Source of the DNA: a virus
Strand: one strand, 5' to 3'
IMG/VR virus record: IMGVR_UViG_3300042556_001810
Span: 1 to 39,598 of that record
Length of the DNA: 39,598 nucleotides
Part shown: in pieces, positions 1 through 8,590 of the stretch
Numbering within the stretch: position 1 is the stretch's first letter
Layout of the letters: every line of letters starts with the position of its first letter
The notes under the pieces: model-generated
The model's input: only the letters and a program-made list of their open reading frames with translations
The model's database searches: none
Told to the model about the DNA's origin: nothing
Made by a program: the position numbers and the translations under genes

Positions 1-1
1 G

Positions 2-1474
2 GGCAAGTCCGACTTTATGGCGGTGTGGATTCTTTTGAATTGGCTTGCTGCGCCGTATCACACGCTCGGGCTTCTGACCTCGACTTCGATCCGCGATTCC
101 AAGAAGCGCGTTTGGGGCGCGGTGTCCCGCTACTGGCCTTCGATTGCGCCCGTCGCTCCGGCGAAGCTCACCGACACGCCGACTCCGGCGATTTATGTGG
201 TGCGCGACAAGGTTCGCATGGAGCAGGCGGGCGTGTATCTCATCCCCGCGGAAGCAAAGAAGACCAACGAGGTGACGGGCAAGATGCGAGGCATGAAAGC
301 CCCGCGAGTCTTTCTCGCAGCCGATGAGTTGTCGGAGCTTTCGCATTCGCTCCTCGACACGGCGATGTCGAACTTGGCGAATAACGCGGTTCTGCACATT
401 TGCGCGGCGGCGAACCCTGTCAGCTACTATGACCCATTTGGAAAATTCGCGGAGCCGCAAAATGGCTGGGGTTCGATTTCGGTGAACGACGATCGCTGGG
501 AAACCAAGCTGGGCGGGGTTTGCCTGCATTTCGATGCAATGCGAAACCCGAATTATCTGGCGAAAGAAAATCTCTGGCCGATTCAGAAATGGGAAAAGAT
601 CGAGGAAGCGGTTGAACGACTGGGCGACGACTCGCCGATGTTTTGGCGTGACTACCGCGGCTTCTGGCCTCCCCAGGGAATTTCCAAAGCAATCTACTCG
701 GAGTCGGAGATTATCAAATTCAAAGGGGACCAGCCGCCGGTCTGGCAGGGCGCGACGACACGGATCGCGGGCGTGGACCCTTCGTTTGTTTCTGGCGGAG
801 ATCGCTGCGTGCTGTATGTCGGCAGCTACGGACTCAACAAAGACGGCATCGAGCAGGTATCATTTGATACCTTCCATTTCGTTGAAGACGACGCCTCCTC
901 GAATGAGCCGCGCACTTTTCAGGTGGCGGCAAAGATCGCCGAGATTTTGCGGCGTGAGCGGGTGCAGTCTTACCATCTCGGCGTCGATGTGACGGGCGGC
1001 GGCGTTCCGTTTTGCGATGCGCTTTCGCGAGTCCTCGGGAGCAATGATTTTCTTCGTGTGCATTTCGGCGGGTCTCCGAGTGATCGGTCGCTCTCGGCTT
1101 ATGACGCGACAAAAGCTAACGACAAGTATGTGAATCGCGTCACCGAGCTTTGGTTCGGCGCGAAGGAGTATTTGCAGAATGGGCAGCTTCGCGGCATCGG
1201 CCCCGACCTTGCCCAGGAAATGACCGCCCGCAATTTCGAGACCCGCAAATCGGGCGGAATGAAATTGTGTGTCGAGCCAAAGGCGGACATGAAGGCACGG
1301 ATGGGTCGCTCCCCTGACATCGCCGACGCGGCGTTTGTTTTGTTGGAAGTCGTGCGCGAGCGGATGGGTCTTCGACCTCCCCAGGAGAGCGGCCCCCGCG
1401 CTGCCCGCCCGTGGCGCAAAATGATGGGGCGCTTCGATGTCAAGCGCAATTCGTCTTGCCTTTTGGACTGCTAG
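2..1474 (+). CDS. Large terminase subunit, TerL type, 5' truncated
   Basis: DNA-packaging motor of a tailed phage: an N-terminal ATPase and a C-terminal RNase H-like nuclease that cuts concatemers. The window opens inside the Walker A loop: codons 2-10 read G-K-S, so only the extreme N-terminus is missing. A Walker B-like stretch VFLAADELSE follows, then a coupling-type CAAANP. In the nuclease domain GVDPSF, GVDVTGGG and RSPDIADA supply the acidic residues expected of TerL folds. The gene stops at TAG 1472-1474, 20 bases before the first fibre gene. This position, directly before tail fibres, is odd, and a second large terminase of the unrelated GpA family lies at 30187-31890. Family assignment is from motif pattern and architecture; I am fairly sure. 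Confidence 0.85.
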   Translation, partial: GKSDFMAVWILLNWLAAPYHTLGLLTSTSIRDSKKRVWGAVSRYWPSIAPVAPAKLTDTPTPAIYVVRDKVRMEQAGVYLIPAEAKKTNEVTGKMRGMKAPRVFLAADELSELSHSLLDTAMSNLANNAVLHICAAANPVSYYDPFGKFAEPQNGWGSISVNDDRWETKLGGVCLHFDAMRNPNYLAKENLWPIQKWEKIEEAVERLGDDSPMFWRDYRGFWPPQGISKAIYSESEIIKFKGDQPPVWQGATTRIAGVDPSFVSGGDRCVLYVGSYGLNKDGIEQVSFDTFHFVEDDASSNEPRTFQVAAKIAEILRRERVQSYHLGVDVTGGGVPFCDALSRVLGSNDFLRVHFGGSPSDRSLSAYDATKANDKYVNRVTELWFGAKEYLQNGQLRGIGPDLAQEMTARNFETRKSGGMKLCVEPKADMKARMGRSPDIADAAFVLLEVVRERMGLRPPQESGPRAARPWRKMMGRFDVKRNSSCLLDC

Positions 1475-1494
1475 GTGTAATAATTCCGCAACCC
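1456..1494 (+). promoter_or_regulatory. Putative promoter for fibre gene 1495 (TTGCCT-16-TAATAA)
   Basis: The -35-like TTGCCT (1456-1461) is 16 bases from a TAATAA -10 box (1478-1483). An AACCC follows directly before the ATG at 1495. The same layout recurs before 3654 and 8591. No Shine-Dalgarno sequence is visible, and a start site about 7 bases after the -10 box would leave a near-leaderless transcript. Confidence 0.5.
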
Positions 1495-1836
1495 ATGGAA
1501 GCCGTTGAATACCCGCTGACGATCGAGCAAGGTTCCACTTTTCAGAAGCAATTTCGCTGGAAGGTGGACGGGCAGGTTATGAACCTAACAGGTTACACGG
1601 CCAAGATGCAGGCCCGCAAGAACTACGGCGGTGCGGTGGGGTTTGAACTCAGCACCGCGAACAGCCGAATTTTGCTAGGCGGCGCGGGCGGAACAGTCTC
1701 ACTAGAGATGGCTCCTGACGAAACGGCGGCTCTCCCTGCGGGAAATTTTGTTTACGATTTGGAACTGACGACCGGCGGCGTGGTGAGGAAACTCATTCGC
1801 GGCACGGTGGTTGTCGTGCCGGAGGCAACGATTTAA
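1495..1836 (+). CDS. Phage tail/fibre-associated beta-domain protein
   Basis: A 113-residue protein, probably a small all-beta virion or baseplate-side adaptor. It begins [20 protein letters not shown] and continues with a pattern typical of small phage proteins encoded before collagen-like fibres (polar strand, '[11 protein letters not shown]', '[24 protein letters not shown]', then a closing strand '[16 protein letters not shown]'). No signal peptide or membrane segment. I chose ATG 1495 because it follows the truncated terminase and the TAATAA promoter; an upstream in-frame ATG at 1411 lies inside the terminase gene. TAA 1834-1836 is one base from the next ATG, so the two are probably co-translated. 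The exact structural role is inferred. Confidence 0.7.
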   Translation: MEAVEYPLTIEQGSTFQKQFRWKVDGQVMNLTGYTAKMQARKNYGGAVGFELSTANSRILLGGAGGTVSLEMAPDETAALPAGNFVYDLELTTGGVVRKLIRGTVVVVPEATI

Positions 1837-1837
1837 T

Positions 1838-2371
1838 ATGGCGGAGATTATCGAAATCATTGGTTCCGGCTTGACCGGCCCCCAGGGACCTCGTGGGTTG
1901 CCAGGTTTGAACGGAGCCCCTGGAGCCGCTGGGGCACAAGGAGCGGTCGGCCCTATCGGCCCTATCGGCCCCGTCGGCCCCGTCGGCCCGACAGGATTAA
2001 AAGGCGATCGTGGTTTTCAAGGTCTTAAAGGCGATAGCATTACCGGCCCCCAGGGCGAGCGCGGGTTAAAGGGTGACAAAGGCGACCGCGGTATCGAAGG
2101 TCCCATGGGCCCCGTTGGCCCCGTTGGCCCGTCGGGCGGACCTGGCCCCGCTGGGGCGATGGGAGCCCGTGGTTTTCAAGGTTTGCGCGGCGATCCAGGC
2201 CCCCAGGGCATCGAGGGTCCGCGGGGTTTGCAGGGCGTGCAGGGTAACAAAGGCGATACCGGCGCAGTCGGAGGGCCAGGCCCCCGCGGCTACACCGGCC
2301 CGCAAGGACCCCAGGGCGAAGTAAGCAAAGGGTCGGTCATGGCTTTTAGCATCGCTCTTGGAGGCGTGTGA
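1838..2371 (+). CDS. Collagen-like tail fibre protein
   Basis: A 177-residue protein. After about 10 residues ([11 protein letters not shown]) nearly all of it is G-X-Y triplets such as [18 protein letters not shown] and [10 protein letters not shown], which form a collagen-type triple helix in phage fibres. Only the last ~12 residues ([12 protein letters not shown]) leave the repeat. It probably forms a trimeric spacer shaft between neighbouring fibre proteins. The start ATG 1838 is one base after the preceding TAA, and its TGA (2369-2371) overlaps the GTG of the next gene. The DNA is strongly repetitive (GGCCCC-type runs), so length may vary between strains and assembly may be error-prone here. 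Confidence 0.85.
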   Translation: MAEIIEIIGSGLTGPQGPRGLPGLNGAPGAAGAQGAVGPIGPIGPVGPVGPTGLKGDRGFQGLKGDSITGPQGERGLKGDKGDRGIEGPMGPVGPVGPSGGPGPAGAMGARGFQGLRGDPGPQGIEGPRGLQGVQGNKGDTGAVGGPGPRGYTGPQGPQGEVSKGSVMAFSIALGGV

Positions 2372-3618
2372 AGCAGCAATACACCGGCCCTTATACTTTC
2401 GATGTCGCCACGCGCACGATTACGCTGGCGGGTATCGAGGTTCCCCAGGATCGCCTGGCACTGATCGTCAATTCGACGGTCGGGTTTATTTATCACAATC
2501 TTGAACACGAGCCGACGGCGCAGGTTACGATTTCTGGCGGCAACACGGTCATTGTTTTCCCCCAATACAAAGATTGCGAGACGCACCGTGATTCCGACGC
2601 GCTTTCGATTTTTTACGACGATGGCGTTGATCTCGGGCAACTCATCAAGGACGAGTCGGACGAAACGCAGGCGTTGTTGCAGGCTGAGTTCGACGAGACG
2701 CAGACCGCGCTTTCCGACTTTCGAGCGGAGGTCAAAGCCGAGAGTGACGAGACGCAAGCCTTGTTGCAGGCCGAGTTTGACGAGACCCAGGCGGCGATCG
2801 TTAGCACCACGGGCGGAATTTTGTCCGCTGTCGGATACGACGCCATCGACTCGTTCAATGGCGACTACGCAATTTATCAAGGCGGTTTAGATAAGGGCGG
2901 GGTCCTCAACATCGTCGGCGGCGTAATAACGGTTGTCAATCCAGGCAACGGGTATTCCGCAGGGTTTGCTAATTCGGTCGGGGGGACGCGGTTTGTTGTA
3001 GAAATCGACCCTTCTGCTTTCCGCATGAAGGTTAAAGCGGAGTTCGACCAGACCCAGACTTTACTCCAAAACGAGTTCGACGAAACGCAGACCGCGATTT
3101 CAGGCTTTCGCACCGAGGTCAAAGCGGAGTCCGACGAAACCCAGTCGCTCCTTAACGCAGAGTTTAACGAGACGCAGACGGCGATTTCAGACTTCCGCAC
3201 CGAGGTCAAAGCGGAGAGCGATGCGACACAGACCCTTCTCCAGACGGAGTTCGACGAAACGCAAACGGCGATTGCCGACTTCCGCACGGAGGTTAAAGCG
3301 GAGAGCGATGCGACACAGACGCTTCTCCAGAATGAGTTCGACCAGACGCAAACCGCGATCGCCGACTTTCAAGCCGAAGTCAAATCCGAGAGCGATGCCA
3401 CGCAAACACTCCTGAACCTAAAGCTCGCAGGGTTGATTAACGGGTTCCTGGGCGTCGAGCATATCGTCAAGTATTCGGCGGAAAACGGGGTTGAGGTTGA
3501 TTTCACCCCTGGGGGATACGGCCCGTCGCAGATTGTGTTTTCGCAGGGGGGCGTTCCGATTAAAACCATCAATCTCACCTACGACGCGAGGGGGGCATTA
3601 GTTTTAGTTTCCGCTTGA
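2368..3618 (+). CDS. Coiled-coil fibre protein A with 29-residue repeats
   Basis: A 416-residue fibre protein. Its N-terminal ~95 residues ([20 protein letters not shown] ... [18 protein letters not shown]) form a head domain shared almost residue for residue with the gene at 3654. The shaft follows, built from ~29-residue units of the form AESDxTQTLLQxEFDETQ plus xxAIxDFRxEVK, probably a long trimeric coiled coil. A ~75-residue non-repetitive segment ([18 protein letters not shown] ... DPSAFRM) interrupts the shaft at about 2805-3030 and is absent from the paralogue. The C-terminal cap ends [20 protein letters not shown], also shared. It starts at GTG 2368, overlapping the upstream TGA. Role as fibre is inferred from repeats and context. 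Confidence 0.8.
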   Translation: MKQQYTGPYTFDVATRTITLAGIEVPQDRLALIVNSTVGFIYHNLEHEPTAQVTISGGNTVIVFPQYKDCETHRDSDALSIFYDDGVDLGQLIKDESDETQALLQAEFDETQTALSDFRAEVKAESDETQALLQAEFDETQAAIVSTTGGILSAVGYDAIDSFNGDYAIYQGGLDKGGVLNIVGGVITVVNPGNGYSAGFANSVGGTRFVVEIDPSAFRMKVKAEFDQTQTLLQNEFDETQTAISGFRTEVKAESDETQSLLNAEFNETQTAISDFRTEVKAESDATQTLLQTEFDETQTAIADFRTEVKAESDATQTLLQNEFDQTQTAIADFQAEVKSESDATQTLLNLKLAGLINGFLGVEHIVKYSAENGVEVDFTPGGYGPSQIVFSQGGVPIKTINLTYDARGALVLVSA

Positions 3619-3653
3619 TTTTTTGCTCGTTTAATGTAATAACCACATAACCC
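3615..3653 (+). promoter_or_regulatory. Putative promoter for fibre gene 3654 (TTGATT-16-TAATAA)
   Basis: TTGATT (3615-3620) overlaps the stop of the preceding gene and lies 16 bases from TAATAA (3637-3642). ATAACCC then leads straight into GTG 3654, with no Shine-Dalgarno sequence. Matches the promoter-like blocks before 1495 and 8591. Confidence 0.55.
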
Positions 3654-4694
3654 GTGAAGCAACAATACAAAGGCTCCTACACTTTCGATGTCGCCACGCG
3701 CACGATCACGATGCTGGACATCGAGGTGCCGCCCGAAAGAGTGTTGTTGGTCGTCAACTCGACGGTTGGGTTTGTTTATCATAATTTTGCGATCGAGCCG
3801 AATGGTGACATTTCGATTTCTGGCGGCAACACGGTCATTGTTTTTCCCCCTTACAAAGATTGCGACACTCATCGCAACACCGATGACCTCTCGATTTTCT
3901 ACGACGATGGCGTCGATCTCGGGCAACTTATCAAGGACGAGTCGGACGAGACGCAGACTTTACTCCAGAACGAATTTAACGAGACTCAAGTTGCGATTGT
4001 CGATTTCCGCACCGAGGTTAAAGCCGAGAGCGACGCGACACAGACTTTACTCCAGAACGAGTTTGACGAAACGCAAACGGCAATCGTTGACTTCCGCACG
4101 GAGGTTAAAGCGGAGTTCGACGATACGCAGACGCTTCTTCAAACGGAGTTCGACGAGACTCAGACGATTCTCACGAATTTCAAGACAGAATTAAAATCCG
4201 AAAGCGATGAAACTCAGGCGCTCCTTCAGGCTGAGTTCGACCAAACGCAAACAGCGATTGTTGACTTCCGCACGGAGGTCAAAGCCGAAAGCGACGCAAC
4301 GCAGGCGTTGTTGCAGGTGGAGTTCGACGAGACACAAGTTGCGCTTGCCGACTTTCGAGCCGAGGTCAAAGCCGAAAGCGACGCAACACAAACGCTCCTC
4401 CAGACGGAGTTCGACGAGACCCAGACGGCGATTGCTGGGTTTCGCACAGAGGTTAAAGCTGAGTCGGACGAGACGCAGACAATTTTAGAAGACAAGCTCC
4501 CCGACCCCGTGAACGGGCGCATCCCTGTCGAAACGGTGGGGGCTTTTGACCCGACCAACGGGGTGTCGATCGCGTTGGACCACGGCGTTTATGGCCCTAC
4601 CCAAGCGAGGTTTTCTCGCGATGGGGCGGTGGTTAAGACGATCAACCTAATTTACGACCTCGACGGAAACCTGACTTCCGTGCTTCCGGCATGA
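3654..4694 (+). CDS. Coiled-coil fibre protein B, paralogue of the 2368 gene
   Basis: A 346-residue paralogue of the preceding gene. The N-terminal domain ([20 protein letters not shown] ... [19 protein letters not shown]) and the C-terminal cap ([21 protein letters not shown]) match. The shaft is an uninterrupted series of about nine 29-residue units ([22 protein letters not shown]), without the non-repetitive insertion of paralogue A. It starts at GTG 3654, just after its own promoter-like block, and its stop overlaps ATG 4691. Tandem duplication followed by repeat-number drift is the simplest explanation. It could assemble as a homotrimer or mix with paralogue A. Confidence 0.8.
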   Translation: MKQQYKGSYTFDVATRTITMLDIEVPPERVLLVVNSTVGFVYHNFAIEPNGDISISGGNTVIVFPPYKDCDTHRNTDDLSIFYDDGVDLGQLIKDESDETQTLLQNEFNETQVAIVDFRTEVKAESDATQTLLQNEFDETQTAIVDFRTEVKAEFDDTQTLLQTEFDETQTILTNFKTELKSESDETQALLQAEFDQTQTAIVDFRTEVKAESDATQALLQVEFDETQVALADFRAEVKAESDATQTLLQTEFDETQTAIAGFRTEVKAESDETQTILEDKLPDPVNGRIPVETVGAFDPTNGVSIALDHGVYGPTQARFSRDGAVVKTINLIYDLDGNLTSVLPA

Positions 4695-7192
4695 GATTTT
4701 TATTTAACCCCATCACCTCGCAGTTCAATTCGGCTCCGCCGAGGGAGATCATTTACTCGGAGACGGCTCCCGCGTTCCCTGTGGAAGGGACCCGTTGGGT
4801 TAATACTCTGGAAATCCGCGAGTATGTTTTTACTTTCGACGCCAATGGCGCTGGGTATTGGGTGGAAGTGGGCATCGGATCGACCGGCCCGCAGGGCGAA
4901 GTCGGCGATATTGGACCCGTCGGACCTGTCGGTCCCCAGGGCATCCAGGGCGTGCAGGGCCCCGCCGCAACGGTAGCCGTTGGCACTGTCTCGACGGGGG
5001 AGCCCGGAACGAGCGTTTCGGTCTCGAACGCGGGAACAAGCGGAGCCGCAGTTTTAGATTTTACGATCCCTAGGGGCGCAGTCGGTCAAACCGGCGCAGT
5101 CGGCCCTCAGGGGCCCCAGGGCATTCAAGGGCTGAAAGGCGACACTGGAAACGCAGGACCTCAAGGCATCCAAGGGCTTACAGGCCCCGCGGGGCCCGTT
5201 GGAGCAGTCGGCCCCGCAGGAACCGCGGCAAGCGTTTCGGTCGGCACAACAACGACTGGCGCGGCGGGGACGAATGCCTCTGTCACCAACTCAGGGACTT
5301 CTTCGGCAGCGGTTTTGAATTTCACAATCCCTCGCGGCGAGACGGGCGTAGCAGGGCCTACTGGGCCGCAAGGCCCCGCAGGAACTAGCGTGGTTTTGAA
5401 GGGGTCTGTCGCCAACCTCCCCCTCCCCACAACAGGAAATACAGTAGGCGATCTTTATGTCGTCACCGCGACCGGCGACGGGTATGTGTGGGGCGGGTCT
5501 TCTTGGAGCAATGTTGGCCCGATTCGTGGGCCCGTTGGCCCTGCTGGATCGACCGGAGCAGTCGGCCCCGCAGGAACCGCGGCAAGCGTTTCGGTCGGGA
5601 CAACGACGACTGGCGCGGCTGGGACGAACGCTTCTGTCACCAACTCAGGGACTACTTCGGCAGCGGTTTTGAATTTCACAGTCCCCCGCGGTGCGACGGG
5701 GGCTAACGGCGTAACCGGCGCAACCGGAGCGGTCGGCCCCCAGGGCCCCCAGGGCATTCAGGGCGTAAAAGGCGACACCGGAGCGCAAGGCCCCGCAGGA
5801 CCCGCCCCCGCGGGAACCGGAGCGGTTGTCGTAAGTAGCGGAACTCTCGGAACCCCTGTCGGATACGGCACTTCCAATACCGCCAACACACTCGTTCAGC
5901 GTGATGCTGGTGGCAATTTTTCTGCAGGCACGATCACGGCGAATGTCACCGGTAATGTGACTGGTAGTGTTACTGGAGGCGTGTCCGGCAACGCAGGCAC
6001 CGCGACCAAGCTCGCCACACCTCGCACAATAAATGTTTCGGGCGATGTCACCGGCACGGCTCAGAGTTTTGACGGCTCGGCGGACATTTCGATCCCAACG
6101 GCGATTACGGCGGGTTCGATTGTCGATGCTGACATCAATACCGCAGCGAACATTTCCGATACAAAGCTCGCGACGATTTCAACGGCGAATAAGGTAAGCA
6201 ACTCTGCCACCACAGCAACGAGTGCAAATACCGCCAACGCGATTGTGGCGCGGGACACGAACGGGAATTTCTCCGCGAATCAAATCACCGCGAATCTCAC
6301 GGGCACTGTCACCGGCAACGCCACGAATGTTTCTGGAACGGTAGCAATTCTTAACGGCGGCACGGGGGCGAGCACGGCGGCAGGTGCGTTGGTTAATCTC
6401 GGAGCAGCGGCAAGTTCCCACGCGCATGGGAACATTACCAATGCAGGAGCGATCGGAACGACTGCGAGCTTACCGATTATTACTGGCGCGAGCGGCGTCC
6501 TCCAAGCAGGGGCTTTTGGAACGGCGGCTGGGAGTTTCTGCCAAGGTAACGACACAAGACTTTCCGACCCTCGCACACCGTCCAGCCACACCCACGGGAA
6601 CATAACCGATGCGGGCGCGATTGGAACGACCGCGACTTTACCGATTATCACTGGGGTAAACGGGGTCCTCCAAGCGGGAGCTTTTGGAACGGCGGCTGGG
6701 AGTTTCTGCCAAGGTAACGACGCAAGACTTTCTGACGCTCGCACACCGTCCAGCCACCCCCACGGCAACATTACCAATGCGGGCGCGATTGGAACGACTG
6801 CGAGCTTACCGATTATTACTGGCGCGAGCGGCGTCCTCCAAGCGGGGGCTTTCGGAACGACTGCGGGGAGTTTCTGCCAAGGTGACGATGCTCGGTTTCA
6901 AAGTATCCCGTCTGCTTGGACCTCTCGAACCTCTGCCTACACCGCAGTCGCAGGAGACCGGATCAGCGCCGACACGAGGGTGGCAGCGTTTACCCTTACC
7001 TTGCCTGCATCCCCCGCAGCGTTCACTGAGATTGTTTTTGCGGACCATTACAACCAGTGGGCAACTCGCAATCTCACGATTGCCCGTAATGGGCAAAACA
7101 TCGAGGGGCTCGCCGAAGACCTCGTGTGCAATGTCGCCGGATTACAAATCACCATGAGATATGAAGGAACAACCTGGAGAGTATATTTATGA
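4691..7192 (+). CDS. Large collagen-like modular tail fibre
   Basis: An 833-residue fibre, the largest protein in the cluster. After an N-terminal ~60-residue domain ([20 protein letters not shown]) it alternates G-X-Y stretches with beta-rich linker modules of the type '[20 protein letters not shown] ... [11 protein letters not shown]', seen three times. Residues ~375-560 are Gly/Thr/Asn-rich shaft ([18 protein letters not shown]). Three near-identical 56-residue units follow (6413-6916), then a C-terminal ~100-residue tip domain ending [14 protein letters not shown]. Probably a trimeric receptor-reaching fibre. ATG 4691 overlaps the previous TGA, and the stop overlaps ATG 7189, so translation is coupled. 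The binding target is unknown. Confidence 0.85.
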   Translation: MRFLFNPITSQFNSAPPREIIYSETAPAFPVEGTRWVNTLEIREYVFTFDANGAGYWVEVGIGSTGPQGEVGDIGPVGPVGPQGIQGVQGPAATVAVGTVSTGEPGTSVSVSNAGTSGAAVLDFTIPRGAVGQTGAVGPQGPQGIQGLKGDTGNAGPQGIQGLTGPAGPVGAVGPAGTAASVSVGTTTTGAAGTNASVTNSGTSSAAVLNFTIPRGETGVAGPTGPQGPAGTSVVLKGSVANLPLPTTGNTVGDLYVVTATGDGYVWGGSSWSNVGPIRGPVGPAGSTGAVGPAGTAASVSVGTTTTGAAGTNASVTNSGTTSAAVLNFTVPRGATGANGVTGATGAVGPQGPQGIQGVKGDTGAQGPAGPAPAGTGAVVVSSGTLGTPVGYGTSNTANTLVQRDAGGNFSAGTITANVTGNVTGSVTGGVSGNAGTATKLATPRTINVSGDVTGTAQSFDGSADISIPTAITAGSIVDADINTAANISDTKLATISTANKVSNSATTATSANTANAIVARDTNGNFSANQITANLTGTVTGNATNVSGTVAILNGGTGASTAAGALVNLGAAASSHAHGNITNAGAIGTTASLPIITGASGVLQAGAFGTAAGSFCQGNDTRLSDPRTPSSHTHGNITDAGAIGTTATLPIITGVNGVLQAGAFGTAAGSFCQGNDARLSDARTPSSHPHGNITNAGAIGTTASLPIITGASGVLQAGAFGTTAGSFCQGDDARFQSIPSAWTSRTSAYTAVAGDRISADTRVAAFTLTLPASPAAFTEIVFADHYNQWATRNLTIARNGQNIEGLAEDLVCNVAGLQITMRYEGTTWRVYL
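6413..6916 (+). repeat. Three tandem 168-bp repeats inside the 4691 fibre gene
   Basis: Units begin at 6413, 6581 and 6749, each 168 bp (56 codons). All read SSHxHGNIT(N/D)AGAIGTTA ... AGSFCQG(N/D)DxR. Unit 3 diverges at its end where the tip domain begins. The length is exact, which indicates recent duplication. Confidence 0.85.
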
Positions 7193-7737
7193 ATCTAAGT
7201 AGCTTAATACCGCAGCCTGAAAAAATCCCGACGGGGGCCGTTTTACCTTTCGCCGCCAACTCCGTTCCTGCGGGATGGTTGGCAGCAAATGGGGCGGAAC
7301 TATTAAAAACAACTTACGCCACTTTGTTTGCTGCCATCGGCATAACTTACGGCCAGACTAATGGTGCGGGAGGCGCTGGCACGACGCATTTTCGAGCGCC
7401 TGATCTACGCGGATATTTCGTTCGCGGTTCTGGAACAAATAGTGACTTAACGGCGTCAGGAACTTTTGGTGCCAAGCAAGTTGGTTCTTTTCAATCACAT
7501 ACTCACACCGCAACGGCGTCTTCAGCGGGGGCGCATACCCACACTCATACTGATAACTACAAGTTAGGAAATTCAAATCAACAAACTGGAAGCGGAAGTT
7601 GGACAGGGAGCAACTCGGACAGAACACTAAATACTTCGTCGGCAGGCGCGCACACCCACACGGTTACAGTCACCGCAACAGGCGGCACCGAAACCCGCCC
7701 CGACAACATCGCCATGCTTTACTGCATTAAATTCTAA
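7189..7737 (+). CDS. Tail collar domain fibre-tip protein
   Basis: A 182-residue protein with the phage tail-collar fold. Residues ~10-75 carry the signature 'PTGAVLPFAANSVPAGWLAA ... FRAPDLRGYFVRGSG'. A His/Thr-rich segment follows (HTHTATASSAGAHTHTHTD and AGAHTHTVTVTA), as in collar proteins where histidines line a metal-bound trimer. The C-terminus is ETRPDNIAMLYCIKF. It probably forms the distal part of a short fibre. GGAGAG (about 12 bases before ATG 7189) is one of the few good Shine-Dalgarno-like sites in the fibre cluster; the ATG also overlaps the upstream TGA. DNA is somewhat AT-richer than the gene before. Confidence 0.9.
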   Translation: MNLSSLIPQPEKIPTGAVLPFAANSVPAGWLAANGAELLKTTYATLFAAIGITYGQTNGAGGAGTTHFRAPDLRGYFVRGSGTNSDLTASGTFGAKQVGSFQSHTHTATASSAGAHTHTHTDNYKLGNSNQQTGSGSWTGSNSDRTLNTSSAGAHTHTVTVTATGGTETRPDNIAMLYCIKF

Positions 7738-8192
7738 TGAAAAACGCATACTCATTCCATCCCGAAACGGGCACATTTATCGGCATTGATTTTGCTCAAG
7801 AATCTCCACTAGAGCCGGGAGTTTTCTTGCTTCCTGCCGGAGCAACTTTTGTGGAGCCGCCGCAGGTGCCCGAAGGCAAGCAAGCCGTCTGGAAAGGCGG
7901 CTCCTGGGAAGTTCAAGACATACCTGAGCCAGAGCCTATCCCCGAACCTGCCAAACCGATCATAGACCCAGAGCCAGAACCAACCCCTGAGCCGGAGCCC
8001 ATGCCTTTGACATGGGACTCAATTCGCGCCGAGCGCAATTTTCTCCTCTCCCAAAGCGACTGGACTCAACTCGCCGATGCGCCACTGAGCCCTGAACAAA
8101 AGCAGGCTTGGACCGTTTACCGTCAGGCTCTCCGCGATGTGCCTTCGAGTTTTGCCACGCCCGAAGAGGTTGTGTGGCCGACGGTCCTGTAA
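7737..8192 (+). CDS. Tail fibre assembly chaperone-like protein
   Basis: A 151-residue protein. The N-terminal ~60 residues (FHPETGTFIGIDFAQESPLE) resemble the start of tail-fibre assembly proteins. A Pro/Glu linker (PEPEPIPEPAKPIIDPEPEP) follows, then a C-terminal ~55-residue domain, 'SIRAERNFLLSQSDWTQLAD ... QAWTVYRQALRDVPSS', the hallmark of phage tail assembly chaperone proteins. ATG 7737 shares one base with the TAA of the collar gene, fitting a chaperone made with its fibre client. Function is by family resemblance. Confidence 0.85.
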   Translation: MKNAYSFHPETGTFIGIDFAQESPLEPGVFLLPAGATFVEPPQVPEGKQAVWKGGSWEVQDIPEPEPIPEPAKPIIDPEPEPTPEPEPMPLTWDSIRAERNFLLSQSDWTQLADAPLSPEQKQAWTVYRQALRDVPSSFATPEEVVWPTVL

Positions 8193-8195
8193 AAA

Positions 8196-8537
8196 ATGTT
8201 CACTTTTCCCACAAGCCCGCAACTTGGCGATACTGTTCAACTTGTAGATCGCATCTACCAGTGGAATGGCGCGGTGTGGCGGTCGATTCCGGTGACGGGA
8301 GCGCAAGGCCCCCCAGGGGCCCCAGGGCCTTCCGGTCCCGCGGGCCCCGCCGGTCCCCAGGGACAGCGAGGCGAGGCCGGACCCGCCGGTCCAGTTGGCC
8401 CAGCAGGCCCCGCTGGGGCGAGTGGCGCGAAAGGCGATCAGGGCATCCCTGGCCCCGCCCCTTCAGGCACCGGCTTTGTGTATGTGGAGAGTGGCGTGGC
8501 CTCCTCCACTTTGGCCTTTGATGCCGGAACTTTTTGA
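8196..8537 (+). CDS. Short collagen-like tail protein
   Basis: A 113-residue protein. The N-terminal ~40 residues ([20 protein letters not shown] + [13 protein letters not shown]) form a small domain common on phage fibre subunits. G-X-Y triplets (~residues 43-90: [19 protein letters not shown]) and a short tip ending [12 protein letters not shown] follow. The last residues DAGTF recur at the end of the next protein. It starts three bases after the previous stop. Likely an accessory fibre. Confidence 0.8.
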   Translation: MFTFPTSPQLGDTVQLVDRIYQWNGAVWRSIPVTGAQGPPGAPGPSGPAGPAGPQGQRGEAGPAGPVGPAGPAGASGAKGDQGIPGPAPSGTGFVYVESGVASSTLAFDAGTF

Positions 8538-8562
8538 CTTTCCCTAGAACACGCAGTAATAA
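8534..8562 (+). promoter_or_regulatory. Putative promoter for fibre gene 8591 (TTGACT-17-TAATAA)
   Basis: The best of three related promoters: TTGACT (8534-8539, overlapping the TGA stop), a 17-base spacer, TAATAA (8557-8562), then CCCTACAACCC. Here the ATG (8591) is 28 bases after the -10 box, so a short leader of ~20 bases is expected. Confidence 0.6.
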
Positions 8563-8590
8563 CCCTACAACCCAATAATAAAACAACACT

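Noticed and set aside
25-327. Alternative-frame ORF over the terminase start
   Set aside because: Overlaps the conserved TerL frame, Arg/His-rich, with no motifs.
1838-6916. CRISPR array or other non-coding repeat array
   Set aside because: All periodicities are multiples of three, lie within open frames and translate to G-X-Y, coiled-coil or 56-residue units, so they are protein repeats.
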